Virus record (IMG/VR): IMGVR_UViG_3300042197_003216 | Coordinates: 1-41,162 of that record | Direction: 5' to 3' (one strand) | DNA from: a virus | DNA: 41,162 nt | In this document: piece after piece, positions 33,825 through 41,162 of the stretch | Layout of the letters: every line of letters starts with the position of its first letter | Position numbering within the stretch: the first letter of the stretch is position 1 | Translations under genes and position numbers: made by a program | The notes under the pieces: model-generated | The model's input: the letters and a program-made list of their open reading frames with translations, nothing else | What the model was told of the DNA's origin: nothing | Databases searched by the model: none

Positions 33825-34224
33825 TTAGATACCTTATTAGTTCTTTGTCAGTGGGCATGACACTGTGATTGCCACGGAAAAATATTTCATAGCTATCTGA
33901 TCCATACTTGCCGATGCCATACAGCATTTTAGCATCATTGCCGTCCCAGGTCAAGAAGTCTTGAGTCATTTGCCGCAGCCTGCGGTAGCGAACATTGACC
34001 ATGCCCAGTCGCTCAATCACGGTCTTGACTTCAGAATCAGTAGCTGCCAAAAAATCCTGTGGCGTGGGCCAAAGAAACAGAAAGCTGGGCAGCACTGTCT
34101 TTACAGGCTTTCTGCCGGTTTGATTCAGCATGATCACAGCCACCATGTGCTGCCATGCCCGTATCCTAATGTCCTGGGCTGGCAGTTGTTGCTGCACCAT
34201 GAGGTCATCACGCAGAGGTTGCAT
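33790..34224 (-). CDS. MBD4-like HhH-GPD DNA glycosylase
   Basis: This 144-residue protein resembles the glycosylase domain of MBD4. It has VAVIMLNQTGRKPV, TPQDFLAATDSEVKTVIERL and YGIGKYGSDSYEIFF, the hairpin-helix-hairpin with the catalytic Asp (D of SDSYEIF). DKELIRYL follows. Such enzymes remove T or U from mismatches. The 3' end overlaps queE by 35 bases, which may link repair with base modification. Target specificity is unknown. Confidence 0.8.
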   Translation of the reverse strand: MQPLRDDLMVQQQLPAQDIRIRAWQHMVAVIMLNQTGRKPVKTVLPSFLFLWPTPQDFLAATDSEVKTVIERLGMVNVRYRRLRQMTQDFLTWDGNDAKMLYGIGKYGSDSYEIFFRGNHSVMPTDKELIRYLNEQNQSQRTVL

Positions 34225-34471
34225 ATCTCGCGCTCTTTATCATTTTCTTACCACCGCGTTTCTCAACAGCTTTGCGCACTGGTTTGGTGCGTGGTGCAGA
34301 TTCGCAAGACAACTCTCCAAATTGCAAGGTGTACCTAGTGGTGGCAGTGACAAGTTCATGTCCATTGAAACTCACCACTGATTCCTGGGTTTCTTTCTCC
34401 AACCAAGACCGGAAGTCAGTGAGACTACCCCATTTGAGTCTTTTGGGCACAAAGATTTCACTTGGTGACAT
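34208..34471 (-). CDS. Small basic phage protein (87 residues)
   Basis: From the ATG at 34471 it reads MSPSEIFVPKRLKWGSLTDF. The larger frame to 34633 runs through the MazG-like gene and is not credible. It ends with a Lys/Arg-rich tail (KPVRKAVEKRGGKKMIKSAR). It overlaps both neighbours by about 15 bases. The basic tail may contact nucleic acid. Function unknown. Confidence 0.6.
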   Translation of the reverse strand: MSPSEIFVPKRLKWGSLTDFRSWLEKETQESVVSFNGHELVTATTRYTLQFGELSCESAPRTKPVRKAVEKRGGKKMIKSARYATSA

Positions 34472-34814
34472 AGGATACCAAACTGGGCGGTGTCCAACCT
34501 TCGGGCTTGAGCACTTTGCCATCCTCGCGCTTGCGTACCTTGCCAGTGACAGGGTCAATCTTGGCGAAGTTAGTGCGCATGACTTCGTTCCAAGCACCTT
34601 CTCCATCGGCGCCCATGCTGTGGATGGCACCAATGGTCACCACCAGTATGTCAACCAGCGCGTCCAGGGCATCTACATGAGTTTCAGCTTCTTCCAGTTC
34701 TTGGAATTCTTCCTTGATTAAATCCTTGTACAATTGATATTGTGCTGCGTTGAAACCCGTGACTGTTTGGTCACAGGCTGTCATGAATTTTTCTTGATCT
34801 TCAAATACGCTCAT
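34458..34814 (-). CDS. MazG-like nucleoside triphosphate pyrophosphohydrolase
   Basis: This 118-residue all-alpha protein contains LIKEEFQELEEAETHVDAL and DALVDILVVTIGAIHSMG. The E-E-x-x-E and D-x-x-D acids that bind Mg fit the MazG/HisE fold. The C-terminus FAKIDPVTGKVRKREDGK with KPEGWTPP is typical of phage members. It would hydrolyse NTPs or dNTPs to monophosphates, or lower alarmone levels. Ribosome site AGGAT is slightly far from the ATG. Confidence 0.85.
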   Translation of the reverse strand: MSVFEDQEKFMTACDQTVTGFNAAQYQLYKDLIKEEFQELEEAETHVDALDALVDILVVTIGAIHSMGADGEGAWNEVMRTNFAKIDPVTGKVRKREDGKVLKPEGWTPPSLVSYVTK

Positions 34815-34855
34815 AGATTTTTATCCTTTGGTAAATGTTTGTGCTAGATTGCTTT

Positions 34856-35350
34856 TTACTTGGTCCACCAGTCTTCCCAGGGAAACACCACCCAAACAGG
34901 ATCTTGCACTTTGTCTATGGTGGTGGCGCTGTAGTCAACGGTGAAATCACTGTTGACATTGTCCAACAGCGTGGCAAATTTTACACTGTGATGCGAGATG
35001 GACTGCCATTTTTCAGCACCGGTCACAGACTGCCAATCACGGCTGATCCAATCCAAGGTAGCACCGCTGTCGTTGATGTCGTCTACCACCAGTATGTTCT
35101 TGCCCTCAGCAGCATCTTCTGCCAGCGCTGTGTCGCTGACTGTGATGCCGTTATCTCTCAAACAAACCTGTAAAGGATGCATGGGCACACCCAAGTAGTG
35201 GCTCATGAGCGTGGCAGGTACAGCGCCGCCGCGAGTGATACCCACCACATAGTCAGGATACCATCGGTCGAGATGCAGCTTTCTCACGATGCTTTGTACT
35301 TGTCTTTCGACATCATGCCATGAATAGTAGACTTTTTTAGAATGCAACAT
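34856..35350 (-). CDS. Phosphoribosyltransferase (xanthine/guanine-type)
   Basis: This 164-residue type-I PRTase has DYVVGITRGGAVPATLMSHY and the PRPP-binding loop ILVVDDINDSGATL. It likely joins a purine base with PRPP for nucleotide salvage. The C-terminus FPWEDWWTK matches the hydrophobic lid of XGPRT-type enzymes. The gene diverges from the plus-strand glycosyltransferase with only 28 bases between, and each side has an A/T-rich promoter-like box. Confidence 0.85.
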   Translation of the reverse strand: MLHSKKVYYSWHDVERQVQSIVRKLHLDRWYPDYVVGITRGGAVPATLMSHYLGVPMHPLQVCLRDNGITVSDTALAEDAAEGKNILVVDDINDSGATLDWISRDWQSVTGAEKWQSISHHSVKFATLLDNVNSDFTVDYSATTIDKVQDPVWVVFPWEDWWTK

Positions 35351-35365
35351 ATTAACTCTTTATTT

Positions 35366-35373
35366 AATAAATA
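35366..35373 (+). promoter_or_regulatory. Late-type box AATAAATA in a divergent intergenic region
   Basis: AATAAATA lies five bases before the plus-strand ATG at 35379. On the other strand ATTAAATA (35368-35361) lies 10 bases before the PRTase ATG at 35350. The 28-base gap must hold both control regions. The boxes may be chance in A/T-rich DNA. Confidence 0.4.
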
Positions 35374-35378
35374 TCGGT

Positions 35379-36095
35379 ATGCAATCCATAGAATTAGCCA
35401 ACCGAGTTGATCGCCCTGGATTTATGCTGGCCAGCGACAGTGTATATTTCCAAAATTGGGCTCGAACATTGTTTTTAAGTATAACACATCATGCACCATG
35501 GGCGCACGTTCACTTTCACCTATTTGACCCGTTACCTGAGGATCTGGCCTGGTGCCATGCCAGCACCGCCTCTGTGAGCTGGGAAAACACTGATCCTGCC
35601 TACACCGATACCAAGCAGGATTCGGTACTATATTGGGCAGCAGCCAGATACATGCGTGTAGTTGATATCTATGAGGACAGCACCCCTGTGATCAATCTAG
35701 ATGTTGACAGCATCATGGTCAAACCTCTCAGCCAAGAACATTTCATGCAGGATCTGGCACACAGTTGGGTGCCGACTACCCCTCCCGGCAAAAGGAAAAC
35801 CCTGTCGCTGTGCAGCGCTATTGGATTCGCAGCCGACAACACCAGATACACCTTGCGAGACAGGCTCATAGGCGTTTATCAAAACGATCGCCTGTCCTGG
35901 GCCTTGGACCAAAACATCTGCGATGAGTTGCTGGCACGAGGCCAGATACAGGCCATGGATCTGCGATACACCGATTTCAAATTCAAAGATGATTCCTATA
36001 TCTGGACCGGCAAAGGCGAACGGGTATATAAAAATACCTTCAAGGACGCGCAGCAACCTTATTTGGCCCAACTGGGCACAAAATTGTCTAGTTGA
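35379..36095 (+). CDS. Glycosyltransferase-like protein with D-x-D motif
   Basis: This 238-residue protein begins MQSIELANRVDRPGFMLASD. It has VINLDVDSIMVKPL near residue 107, with the D-x-D of nucleotide-sugar transferases, and ALDQNICDELL, typical of GT-A enzymes such as GT8. It has no membrane helix. It is a lone plus-strand gene in a leftward block. Its 3' end overlaps the convergent epimerase gene by 37 bases. Confidence 0.7.
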   Translation: MQSIELANRVDRPGFMLASDSVYFQNWARTLFLSITHHAPWAHVHFHLFDPLPEDLAWCHASTASVSWENTDPAYTDTKQDSVLYWAAARYMRVVDIYEDSTPVINLDVDSIMVKPLSQEHFMQDLAHSWVPTTPPGKRKTLSLCSAIGFAADNTRYTLRDRLIGVYQNDRLSWALDQNICDELLARGQIQAMDLRYTDFKFKDDSYIWTGKGERVYKNTFKDAQQPYLAQLGTKLSS

Positions 36096-36898
36096 ATCTG
36101 TTGCTCTATGAGTTTCGTGATGCCATCGCGTAAATCAACTCTGGGACTCCAGCCATAGCGTTGTCTGATACGCGCATTGTCGGCGCACCACACCGGGGGA
36201 GTTGACATTTCTTCAACCAGCTCTACGGGAGCATCATGTCCGGTGATGGATCTCCATGCTTCCAATATGGACCAATTGGTGGTTTGCTGTCCAGTGCCCA
36301 CATTCAGCACTTCGCCCGACGGCCAACTGCTCTGTTGCACGGTATCCACAGCATCTACGAAATCTGAAATATAGATCCAATCATGTACGCCCTGTTTCAA
36401 CTGCATGGGCTGATCATAGGCAAACGCACGCCAAAGTCTAGAAAACAATCGATGCTCACGATCACCAGCGCCGTAAGGACTATAGGCACGCAGCACCACG
36501 ACGTCAAGGTCCCAGGTCTTGGCCCAGGCCTGGCACAACATGCTGGCCGCTGCCTTGGTGGCGGAATACATGTCCGTGGGCATCAGTCCTGTGTTTTCTG
36601 TAGTGGCAAAATCATGATGACCATATTCAGAGCTTGAACCTATCTGTATGAATCTGGTTCGGGGAAATTTCCGGCAGTAGTTCAATATCTGTTGAACAAG
36701 ATCCACGTTGGATCTATACATGTTTTCGGCATTGTTGATTTCGGCAGCACAGTTGATTATGATGTTGGGTTGCGCAATGTGCAGGCGATCCGTGATATTT
36801 TGATATCGATTGTAGTTGACCACTTCGTGCAGACCAGCGTAACGCTGCTGGATGTGGCGACCTATGAAGCCACCGTGCCCAGTGAGAAACATCTTCAT
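36059..36898 (-). CDS. NAD-dependent epimerase/dehydratase-type protein
   Basis: This 279-residue protein begins MKMFLTGHGGFIGRHIQQRY with the G-x-x-G-x-x-G loop. It shows IIINCAAEINNAENMYRSN, QIGSSSEYGHHD and YSATKAAASML (the Y-x-x-x-K pair), then LRAYSPYGAGD. These fit extended SDR enzymes that epimerise or reduce nucleotide sugars, such as the last reductase in a deoxysugar pathway. ATGA overlap with the preceding thiamine-enzyme gene ties it to that pathway. Confidence 0.85.
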   Translation of the reverse strand: MKMFLTGHGGFIGRHIQQRYAGLHEVVNYNRYQNITDRLHIAQPNIIINCAAEINNAENMYRSNVDLVQQILNYCRKFPRTRFIQIGSSSEYGHHDFATTENTGLMPTDMYSATKAAASMLCQAWAKTWDLDVVVLRAYSPYGAGDREHRLFSRLWRAFAYDQPMQLKQGVHDWIYISDFVDAVDTVQQSSWPSGEVLNVGTGQQTTNWSILEAWRSITGHDAPVELVEEMSTPPVWCADNARIRQRYGWSPRVDLRDGITKLIEQQIQLDNFVPSWAK

Positions 36899-37443
36899 GC
36901 TGGCGACAACTTGCCGTAATCGGGGTATTCCACTATGATGGAACTGCGCGAACTTTCGAGCGCGAAGTCATAGTGTTTTCTAATCTGGTGTGGTTCGCGG
37001 CACTGCAGGATGTTGATGTTTTTGCACATCAATGCAAATGCTTCGCTGAAGTCACCCTTGTGTTGATCCTGTGGATCCACCGGAGTTTCACTACCCTGAG
37101 CTACTCGTATAATAACTCTTGGATTCGATCGGCCCGCACTGAGGCTGCTGAGCTTGTCTAGGTGATTCACAATCTGATCCGTGGCACACAGCAGGAAGTT
37201 CCAGCGCGGTACCACAGTGATGGGTGTGAAGCCTGCTAGGGCCAGGCCGGTGCTGACTCCAATCTGGAAATTTTCCGCCACTGGCATTTCGATTTTGAGT
37301 GCTGGATCCACGCCCACAAGACTGTCGTAGCATCCGGTTCCGGCATAATTCACTGCCTGGCCCAGGAATATCACACCTGGCACAGTGGCCAAGTATGCCA
37401 TGGTGTCGAATAATTCTTTGTTGTAGAGTTGATTGTCGGTCAA
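36895..37443 (-). CDS. E1-beta-like subunit of a thiamine-diphosphate enzyme
   Basis: 182 residues if translation starts at TTG 37443, whose TTGA overlaps the previous stop. A GAGGGTG ribosome site lies upstream. No ATG fits without a 40-base overlap. It contains FDTMAYLATVPGVIFLGQAV, KIEMPVAENFQIGVSTGLAL and GFTPITVVPRWNFLL, matching the Pyr domain of transketolase/E1-beta subunits, where the conserved Glu (AENF) activates thiamine. Only this domain is present; the usual C-terminal domain is missing. It pairs with the alpha-like gene downstream in the coordinates. Confidence 0.78.
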   Translation of the reverse strand: MTDNQLYNKELFDTMAYLATVPGVIFLGQAVNYAGTGCYDSLVGVDPALKIEMPVAENFQIGVSTGLALAGFTPITVVPRWNFLLCATDQIVNHLDKLSSLSAGRSNPRVIIRVAQGSETPVDPQDQHKGDFSEAFALMCKNINILQCREPHQIRKHYDFALESSRSSIIVEYPDYGKLSPA

Positions 37444-38069
37444 AATTGCACCCTCACTCCAGCACCTGCATGCGGCCAACGCTGATTTTGATAACGATAG
37501 TAAATCAAGTGCTGGCTTTCATACCAGGTGCAGTTCTGTGCTTGGGCCGGAAGGTACCACTTGTAATCGCCCCATACCTCGCGCGTGGGAGTAAGAACGC
37601 TGAGTTCATTGTCTTCTACTACAAAAGTAATGGGTAAATTGTGTGCCTGGCTGTATTTGTAGGCTTCGGCCCAGGCACCGGTTTCCGCGCTCATGTCTCC
37701 AGCCCAACACCACACTCGTGAATCCTGTTGCTGCAGTTTCATGGCCAGGGCCAAACCCACAGCAATACTGGGGATACCGCCCACGATGCTGCTGCAATGG
37801 AATCGATATTGCGGCAGGTTCAGTACCATGCTGCGGCCCGACAAAATTTCCGCCAACAATAGATCTCGTGGCACGCCCTTGCACAGAGCTTGATAGTGAT
37901 TGCGCCAGGTACAACATACCCAGTCATTGACACAGTCTATGCGCCGGAATACTTCCAGCATCTGCGACTCGTTGCCGTGGTAAAGATGAACAGGCGCGCG
38001 GATTTCGCGATTGTTGAATCGCGCCGCGATGTCATCCTCGAATTCAATCAATTCCCGCTCAGTGATCAT
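37440..38069 (-). CDS. E1-alpha-like subunit of a thiamine-diphosphate enzyme
   Basis: This is a 209-residue protein from the ATG at 38069, which overlaps the RfbH-like stop (TGATG). A TTG at 38072 is possible. It has VCCTWRNHYQALCKGV and FHCSSIVGGIPSIAVGLALA, and the thiamine motif WAGDMSAETGAWAEAYKYS with PITFVVEDNELS (G-D-x ... N). It matches the PP domain of E1-alpha dehydrogenases, but is much shorter than the 320-400 residues of usual E1-alpha. With the beta-like gene it may make a minimal two-subunit carboligase. Confidence 0.8.
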   Translation of the reverse strand: MITERELIEFEDDIAARFNNREIRAPVHLYHGNESQMLEVFRRIDCVNDWVCCTWRNHYQALCKGVPRDLLLAEILSGRSMVLNLPQYRFHCSSIVGGIPSIAVGLALAMKLQQQDSRVWCWAGDMSAETGAWAEAYKYSQAHNLPITFVVEDNELSVLTPTREVWGDYKWYLPAQAQNCTWYESQHLIYYRYQNQRWPHAGAGVRVQF

Positions 38070-39385
38070 CAAAACTTACTCAAAAATTCTCGCGCCATTT
38101 CCCCGATATATGCAATTTGTTCCGGCGTGATCACTGGTGCAGTGCCATGGAAGAATGTATGAGTCATGACATGCGTGGCCACAGGAAAATCATCTCGTGC
38201 TCTTACCGGATCCATGAGATGGCTGTAGGCCGGCTGCAGCATGATGTTGCCGGCAAAGTAAGGACGGGTTTGTATCAGTTTGTTTTCCAAAAACTGACAA
38301 AAGTCGTTGCGCGTAAACGGAGCTGAATCGCGTATGGTCAAAGGAAATGCGAACCAACTGGGATCAGCTTTGTCTCTAGCACGTGGTAGCACGAACCAAT
38401 CTTCCCAGGGTGTGTAAATCTTCATGAGCAGATCATAGTTTCTTCTACGCAGGGCATGGATCTCGGGAAGTTTCTGCAACTGAGCAAGGCCCATGGATGC
38501 CTGTAGCTCGATGGGCTTTAGGTTGTAGCCAATTTCATCATACACATACTTGTGGTCAAAGATCTCGCCTGGCATGCATGGCACCCACTCGCTGAAGCGT
38601 TTGCCACAGGTTCCGCGTTTGAGCTTGTTGGCCACAGGACCAACACAGTAGCAACCACGACCCCACTCGCGGAAGCTTCGCAATATGATCTCTTGTTGAG
38701 CATCACTGGTAGCCACGAATCCGCCTTCGCCCATAGTCATGTGGTGTGCTGGATAAAAACTGCAGCTGGCCATGAGACCAAAACTGCCCAAAGGCGCACC
38801 GTCCCATGTGCTGCCCAAGGCGTCGCAGCAATCTTCCAAGAGCACCAGGTTGTATTGCGTCACTAACTGCATGAGTCTGTCCATGTCGGGCGGGTTGCCC
38901 AACACATGCGCAAATGTTATGACCCGGATGTTAGGATCGTTTTGAAGCACACGTTCCACAGCATCCAGATCAAGATTCAATGTGTCTTGTTCGATGTCCA
39001 CAAACACCGGAGTGAAGCCATTCTGCAGCGTGGGATTCAACGTGGTGGGGAATCCAGCTATGGGCATCAGTACCTTGGTACCGCGTGGGAAATTGTGTCC
39101 GCGCTTGCTGGTCAAGCTGGCCATCATCAAAAGATTGCTGCTGCTGCCGGAATTGGTCAAGATACCGTGTGTTTTGCCAAACTGTCGGGGAAAGTCTCGT
39201 TCAAATTTGATGCTGTCATTGCCCATGACCAGCCAGCCTTTTAGCAGCGCGGATACCGCTGCCACGTACTCGTCGCTGTTGTAGTAGTTACCAGCATAGT
39301 TCACAAAATCTTTGCCAGCTGTCCAGGTGCGTTGCGCCTGTTGTTGTTCGATGTAGTCTCGGACTTGATCAAGTATGTGTTGCAT
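38069..39385 (-). CDS. rfbH: RfbH-type NDP-4-keto-6-deoxyhexose 3-dehydratase
   Basis: This 438-residue protein is a PLP-type dehydratase of the RfbH/DdhC (E1) group. The PLP lysine is replaced by histidine: CSFYPAHHMTMGEGGF at residues 208-223 (His214/215). The cysteines needed for the [2Fe-2S] cluster are present as C187-x57-C245-x1-C247-x12-C260; the E1 pattern is C-x57-C-x-C-x7-C. It removes the 3-OH of an NDP-4-keto-6-deoxyhexose on the way to 3,6-dideoxyhexoses. The family uses CDP sugars; the carrier in this phage is not known. Ribosome site AGGAAT precedes the ATG. Confidence 0.93.
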   Translation of the reverse strand: MQHILDQVRDYIEQQQAQRTWTAGKDFVNYAGNYYNSDEYVAAVSALLKGWLVMGNDSIKFERDFPRQFGKTHGILTNSGSSSNLLMMASLTSKRGHNFPRGTKVLMPIAGFPTTLNPTLQNGFTPVFVDIEQDTLNLDLDAVERVLQNDPNIRVITFAHVLGNPPDMDRLMQLVTQYNLVLLEDCCDALGSTWDGAPLGSFGLMASCSFYPAHHMTMGEGGFVATSDAQQEIILRSFREWGRGCYCVGPVANKLKRGTCGKRFSEWVPCMPGEIFDHKYVYDEIGYNLKPIELQASMGLAQLQKLPEIHALRRRNYDLLMKIYTPWEDWFVLPRARDKADPSWFAFPLTIRDSAPFTRNDFCQFLENKLIQTRPYFAGNIMLQPAYSHLMDPVRARDDFPVATHVMTHTFFHGTAPVITPEQIAYIGEMAREFLSKF

Positions 39386-40115
39386 GTTGTATTCCTAATT
39401 TATCACAGATTTGTTGCATGATATTGATTACGGCCTCGCTGCCTCGGCTGGCATGGAAATGTAGTATATGAGCATCACCAAGGCGGCAGTTATTCCATGA
39501 TTCGTGCCAGCCTATAGCTTCCTGGTCCAGACTGCGTAGTCGCATGGCCTGCCAGGCCAGTTTTGGATGGCAGCGATCCTGCTCATCAATGTCCTGACCC
39601 CAAAACATAAGATTGTGCCTGACTTGATCATAGCCCCAGTTTCCTTCAGGATGCGAATAGAGATTGGCCAAAAGTTCTTCGCCTAGATCCCAGGTTTGCT
39701 GGGACATGCTGTGGGGAAAATACTGTATGTCATCATTGAAATATTGCGGCAAGGACTCGTGTTGTCGTGGTTCGGTATAGTTAAACAGTCGGTACTGATT
39801 GAACCCCCCAAACAACACAGTTGGTTGGATCATCAAGGTATCGGCACCGGCCCACACAATATTACATGATTCTTGATGCCAAAGGTCGCGGATAGCGCGC
39901 CAATTTTGCACACAGTAATCACGATTGTTCTCTACTTCTGCGGTCAGCAATACAGGAATAAAATCGCAATGGCTAAATTTTTGCCAACTGGCCAGCATCA
40001 TGTGATACATGCGACCATAGGCATGATATAGATCTTGGTTGCTTTCTAAATGCCAACCCTGGCTTATGGGCCGCACTGCTGTGACAAGATAGTTGCGCAC
40101 CGTCCCATCTACCAT
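39369..40115 (-). CDS. Glycosyltransferase-like protein (GT-A)
   Basis: This 248-residue protein begins MVDGTVRNYLVTAVRPISQG. NIVWAGADTLMIQPT near residue 88 carries an A-D-x-L-M-I-x-P motif in the D-x-D position of GT-A transferases, and HILHFHASRG is near the C-terminus. It overlaps the RfbB-like gene by 7 bases and the RfbH-like gene by 17. It is likely to attach the sugar made by the neighbouring enzymes. Donor unknown. Confidence 0.6.
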   Translation of the reverse strand: MVDGTVRNYLVTAVRPISQGWHLESNQDLYHAYGRMYHMMLASWQKFSHCDFIPVLLTAEVENNRDYCVQNWRAIRDLWHQESCNIVWAGADTLMIQPTVLFGGFNQYRLFNYTEPRQHESLPQYFNDDIQYFPHSMSQQTWDLGEELLANLYSHPEGNWGYDQVRHNLMFWGQDIDEQDRCHPKLAWQAMRLRSLDQEAIGWHESWNNCRLGDAHILHFHASRGSEAVINIMQQICDKLGIQHATHT

Positions 40116-41059
40116 TTGAAATGGTCGCGTTGGTGTTCTACTATCAATGCCAGCTCGTGATCAAACTTGGACTGGCACATCCAGCCTAGCAATTTGAGTT
40201 TGGTATCATCAATGCTGTATCTTACATCTTGACCTGGTCGGCTGTGTTCCACGATGTAATCAAGCCAATCGCCGCTGTATTCGGCACCGAGATATAGGGC
40301 AAGTATTTTTTCTACTACGTCTCGATTGGGTAGTTCACAATTGCCGCCAATGTTGTAGATTTCTCCAATGGCACCTTGATGAATCACGGTCATGACCGCA
40401 CTCACAGTGTCAGATACGTGCAGCCAGGTTCGACGCGGACGCCCCATTTCATGGATGTCTATTTTACGACCCAAGGCCAAATGTCGTATGCTTTTTGGTA
40501 TCAGCTTTTCGATGTATTGATCCACACCATAGTTGTTGGTGGGTCTTACAATGATAAAAGGTACATCGTATGTGCGAGCCCAGGCCTGGATCAGCATGTC
40601 GGCTGCGGCCTTGGTGGCGCTGTAGGGATTACTGGGCTTTAATAAGTCCGTTTCTTTATGGCTTCCAGTTTCTATGTCACCATAAACTTCATCTGTGCTG
40701 AAATGCAGCAACGTAGGCATGGTGAATCTCTTTTTGTGCATGATGAGATTTAAGAGATGATGTACACCGTTCACGTTGCTGCGCAAAAATTCATCGCTGT
40801 CCACGATGCTGTTGTCTACGTGGCTCTCTGCAGCGGTGTTGATCACCCAATCGCAGTCACTGAGACGATCTAGATCATTGATGTCCTTGTCAATAAATCG
40901 AAATGTGCTAAACCCGTTGAATTCATCAAGGCAGTGCATGTTGCTGGCATAGCCCATTTTGTCTACGCCGGTGATGTACCATCCCTGTGCCAAGAGATGG
41001 CGAGTGAGATGGCTTCCTATGAATCCCAGACAACCTGTTACATATGCAACCTTTTTCAT
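40109..41059 (-). CDS. rfbB: dTDP-glucose-4,6-dehydratase-like enzyme
   Basis: This is a 316-residue protein from the ATG at 41059 (MKKVAYVTG). The frame to 41113 lies in the next gene's end. It has TGCLGFIGSHLTRH, NTAAESHVDNSI (typical of RmlB/RfbB), FSTDEVYGDIE with the catalytic Asp-Glu, YSATKAAADML and VRPTNNYGVDQY. It dehydrates an NDP-glucose to the 4-keto-6-deoxy form. It lies at the head of the sugar operon before a glycosyltransferase and the RfbH-like gene, the order expected for a deoxysugar pathway. Confidence 0.88.
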   Translation of the reverse strand: MKKVAYVTGCLGFIGSHLTRHLLAQGWYITGVDKMGYASNMHCLDEFNGFSTFRFIDKDINDLDRLSDCDWVINTAAESHVDNSIVDSDEFLRSNVNGVHHLLNLIMHKKRFTMPTLLHFSTDEVYGDIETGSHKETDLLKPSNPYSATKAAADMLIQAWARTYDVPFIIVRPTNNYGVDQYIEKLIPKSIRHLALGRKIDIHEMGRPRRTWLHVSDTVSAVMTVIHQGAIGEIYNIGGNCELPNRDVVEKILALYLGAEYSGDWLDYIVEHSRPGQDVRYSIDDTKLKLLGWMCQSKFDHELALIVEHQRDHFKW

Positions 41060-41075
41060 TTTTATGAGGCCTTGT

Positions 41076-41162
41076 TCATTTGCGAGTGGCCTTGACCAGC
41101 AAGTGCCATCCAAGATACTGTCTCACAGCATCGCGCATCACATCAGGCATGCATTCAAACCA
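41076..41162 (-). CDS. 3' end of a minus-strand gene cut by the right edge
   Basis: The minus-strand frame is open from the window edge and ends at TGA 41078-41076, encoding 28 residues including CMPDVMRDAVRQYLGWHLL. Its stop lies 16 bases before the RfbB-like ATG, as expected for the preceding gene of the same operon. It cannot be named from so few residues. Confidence 0.5.
   Translation of the reverse strand, partial: WFECMPDVMRDAVRQYLGWHLLVKATRK

Overview
The window looks like part of the genome of a tailed phage, most likely a T4-like myovirus. It is densely packed with short overlapping genes (many ATGA or TAATG junctions) and carries a T4-type RNase H/5' exonuclease, ThyX, a MoxR/VWA pair, QueE, a MazG-like pyrophosphatase, many small phage orphan genes and a tail-collar fiber. 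No capsid, terminase, polymerase, integrase or attachment site is present, so this is an accessory and structural segment, not the whole genome. Three signs point to a beta-proteobacterium-like host: GroEL reads like beta-proteobacterial GroEL, the tmRNA tag ANDETFALAA is of the beta/gamma type, and a small protein resembles the BPSL0761 family. The host assignment is inference.

Layout. (1) 1-11.5 kb is a surface-glycan cargo region: two SGNH-hydrolase-like proteins, an amidinotransferase, three related glycosyltransferase-like proteins, a plus-strand repeat/glycosyltransferase protein, a DegT-type aminotransferase, a radical SAM protein and an NAD-dependent epimerase. (2) 11.5-18.2 kb is a leftward block: ThyX, small phage genes, a VWA metallopeptidase-like protein and MoxR ATPase, a PP-loop protein and a DUF2061-like membrane protein. 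(3) 18.2-19.1 kb holds a circularly permuted two-piece tmRNA with its own hairpin terminator and three small ORFs. (4) 19.2-25.4 kb is a rightward block: promoter, groES, groEL, terminator, late-type promoter and a 1349-residue tail fiber. (5) 25.4-35.4 kb is a leftward block: a CAU tRNA, Smr and GIY-YIG domain proteins, RNase H, three more SGNH-like proteins, a cytidylyltransferase-like enzyme, QueE, an MBD4-like glycosylase, MazG-like and phosphoribosyltransferase genes. (6) 35.4-41.1 kb is a second sugar region: a glycosyltransferase, two NAD-dependent sugar enzymes, an RfbH-type dehydratase and a split thiamine-diphosphate enzyme.

How it fits together. The two sugar regions contain most of the chemistry for making and attaching an unusual deoxy or branched sugar: a dTDP-glucose-4,6-dehydratase-like enzyme, an RfbH-like 3-dehydratase, an E1 alpha/beta-like thiamine enzyme pair, a PLP aminotransferase and several glycosyltransferases. 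They could modify the host surface or the virion. The tmRNA, tRNA and GroESL would support translation and folding. ThyX, MazG, PRTase, RNase H, QueE and the glycosylase belong to nucleotide and DNA metabolism.

Regulation visible in the sequence. At least five near-consensus sigma70 promoters, all with a 17-bp spacer, sit on the minus strand, and two of them place the start site at or next to the ATG. A groESL promoter lies on the plus strand. CTAAATA/TATAAATA late-type elements precede the fiber gene and a few others. Two clean intrinsic terminators follow the tmRNA and groEL. No gap longer than about 300 bases lacks a feature; the longest is the divergent control region at 19074-19346.
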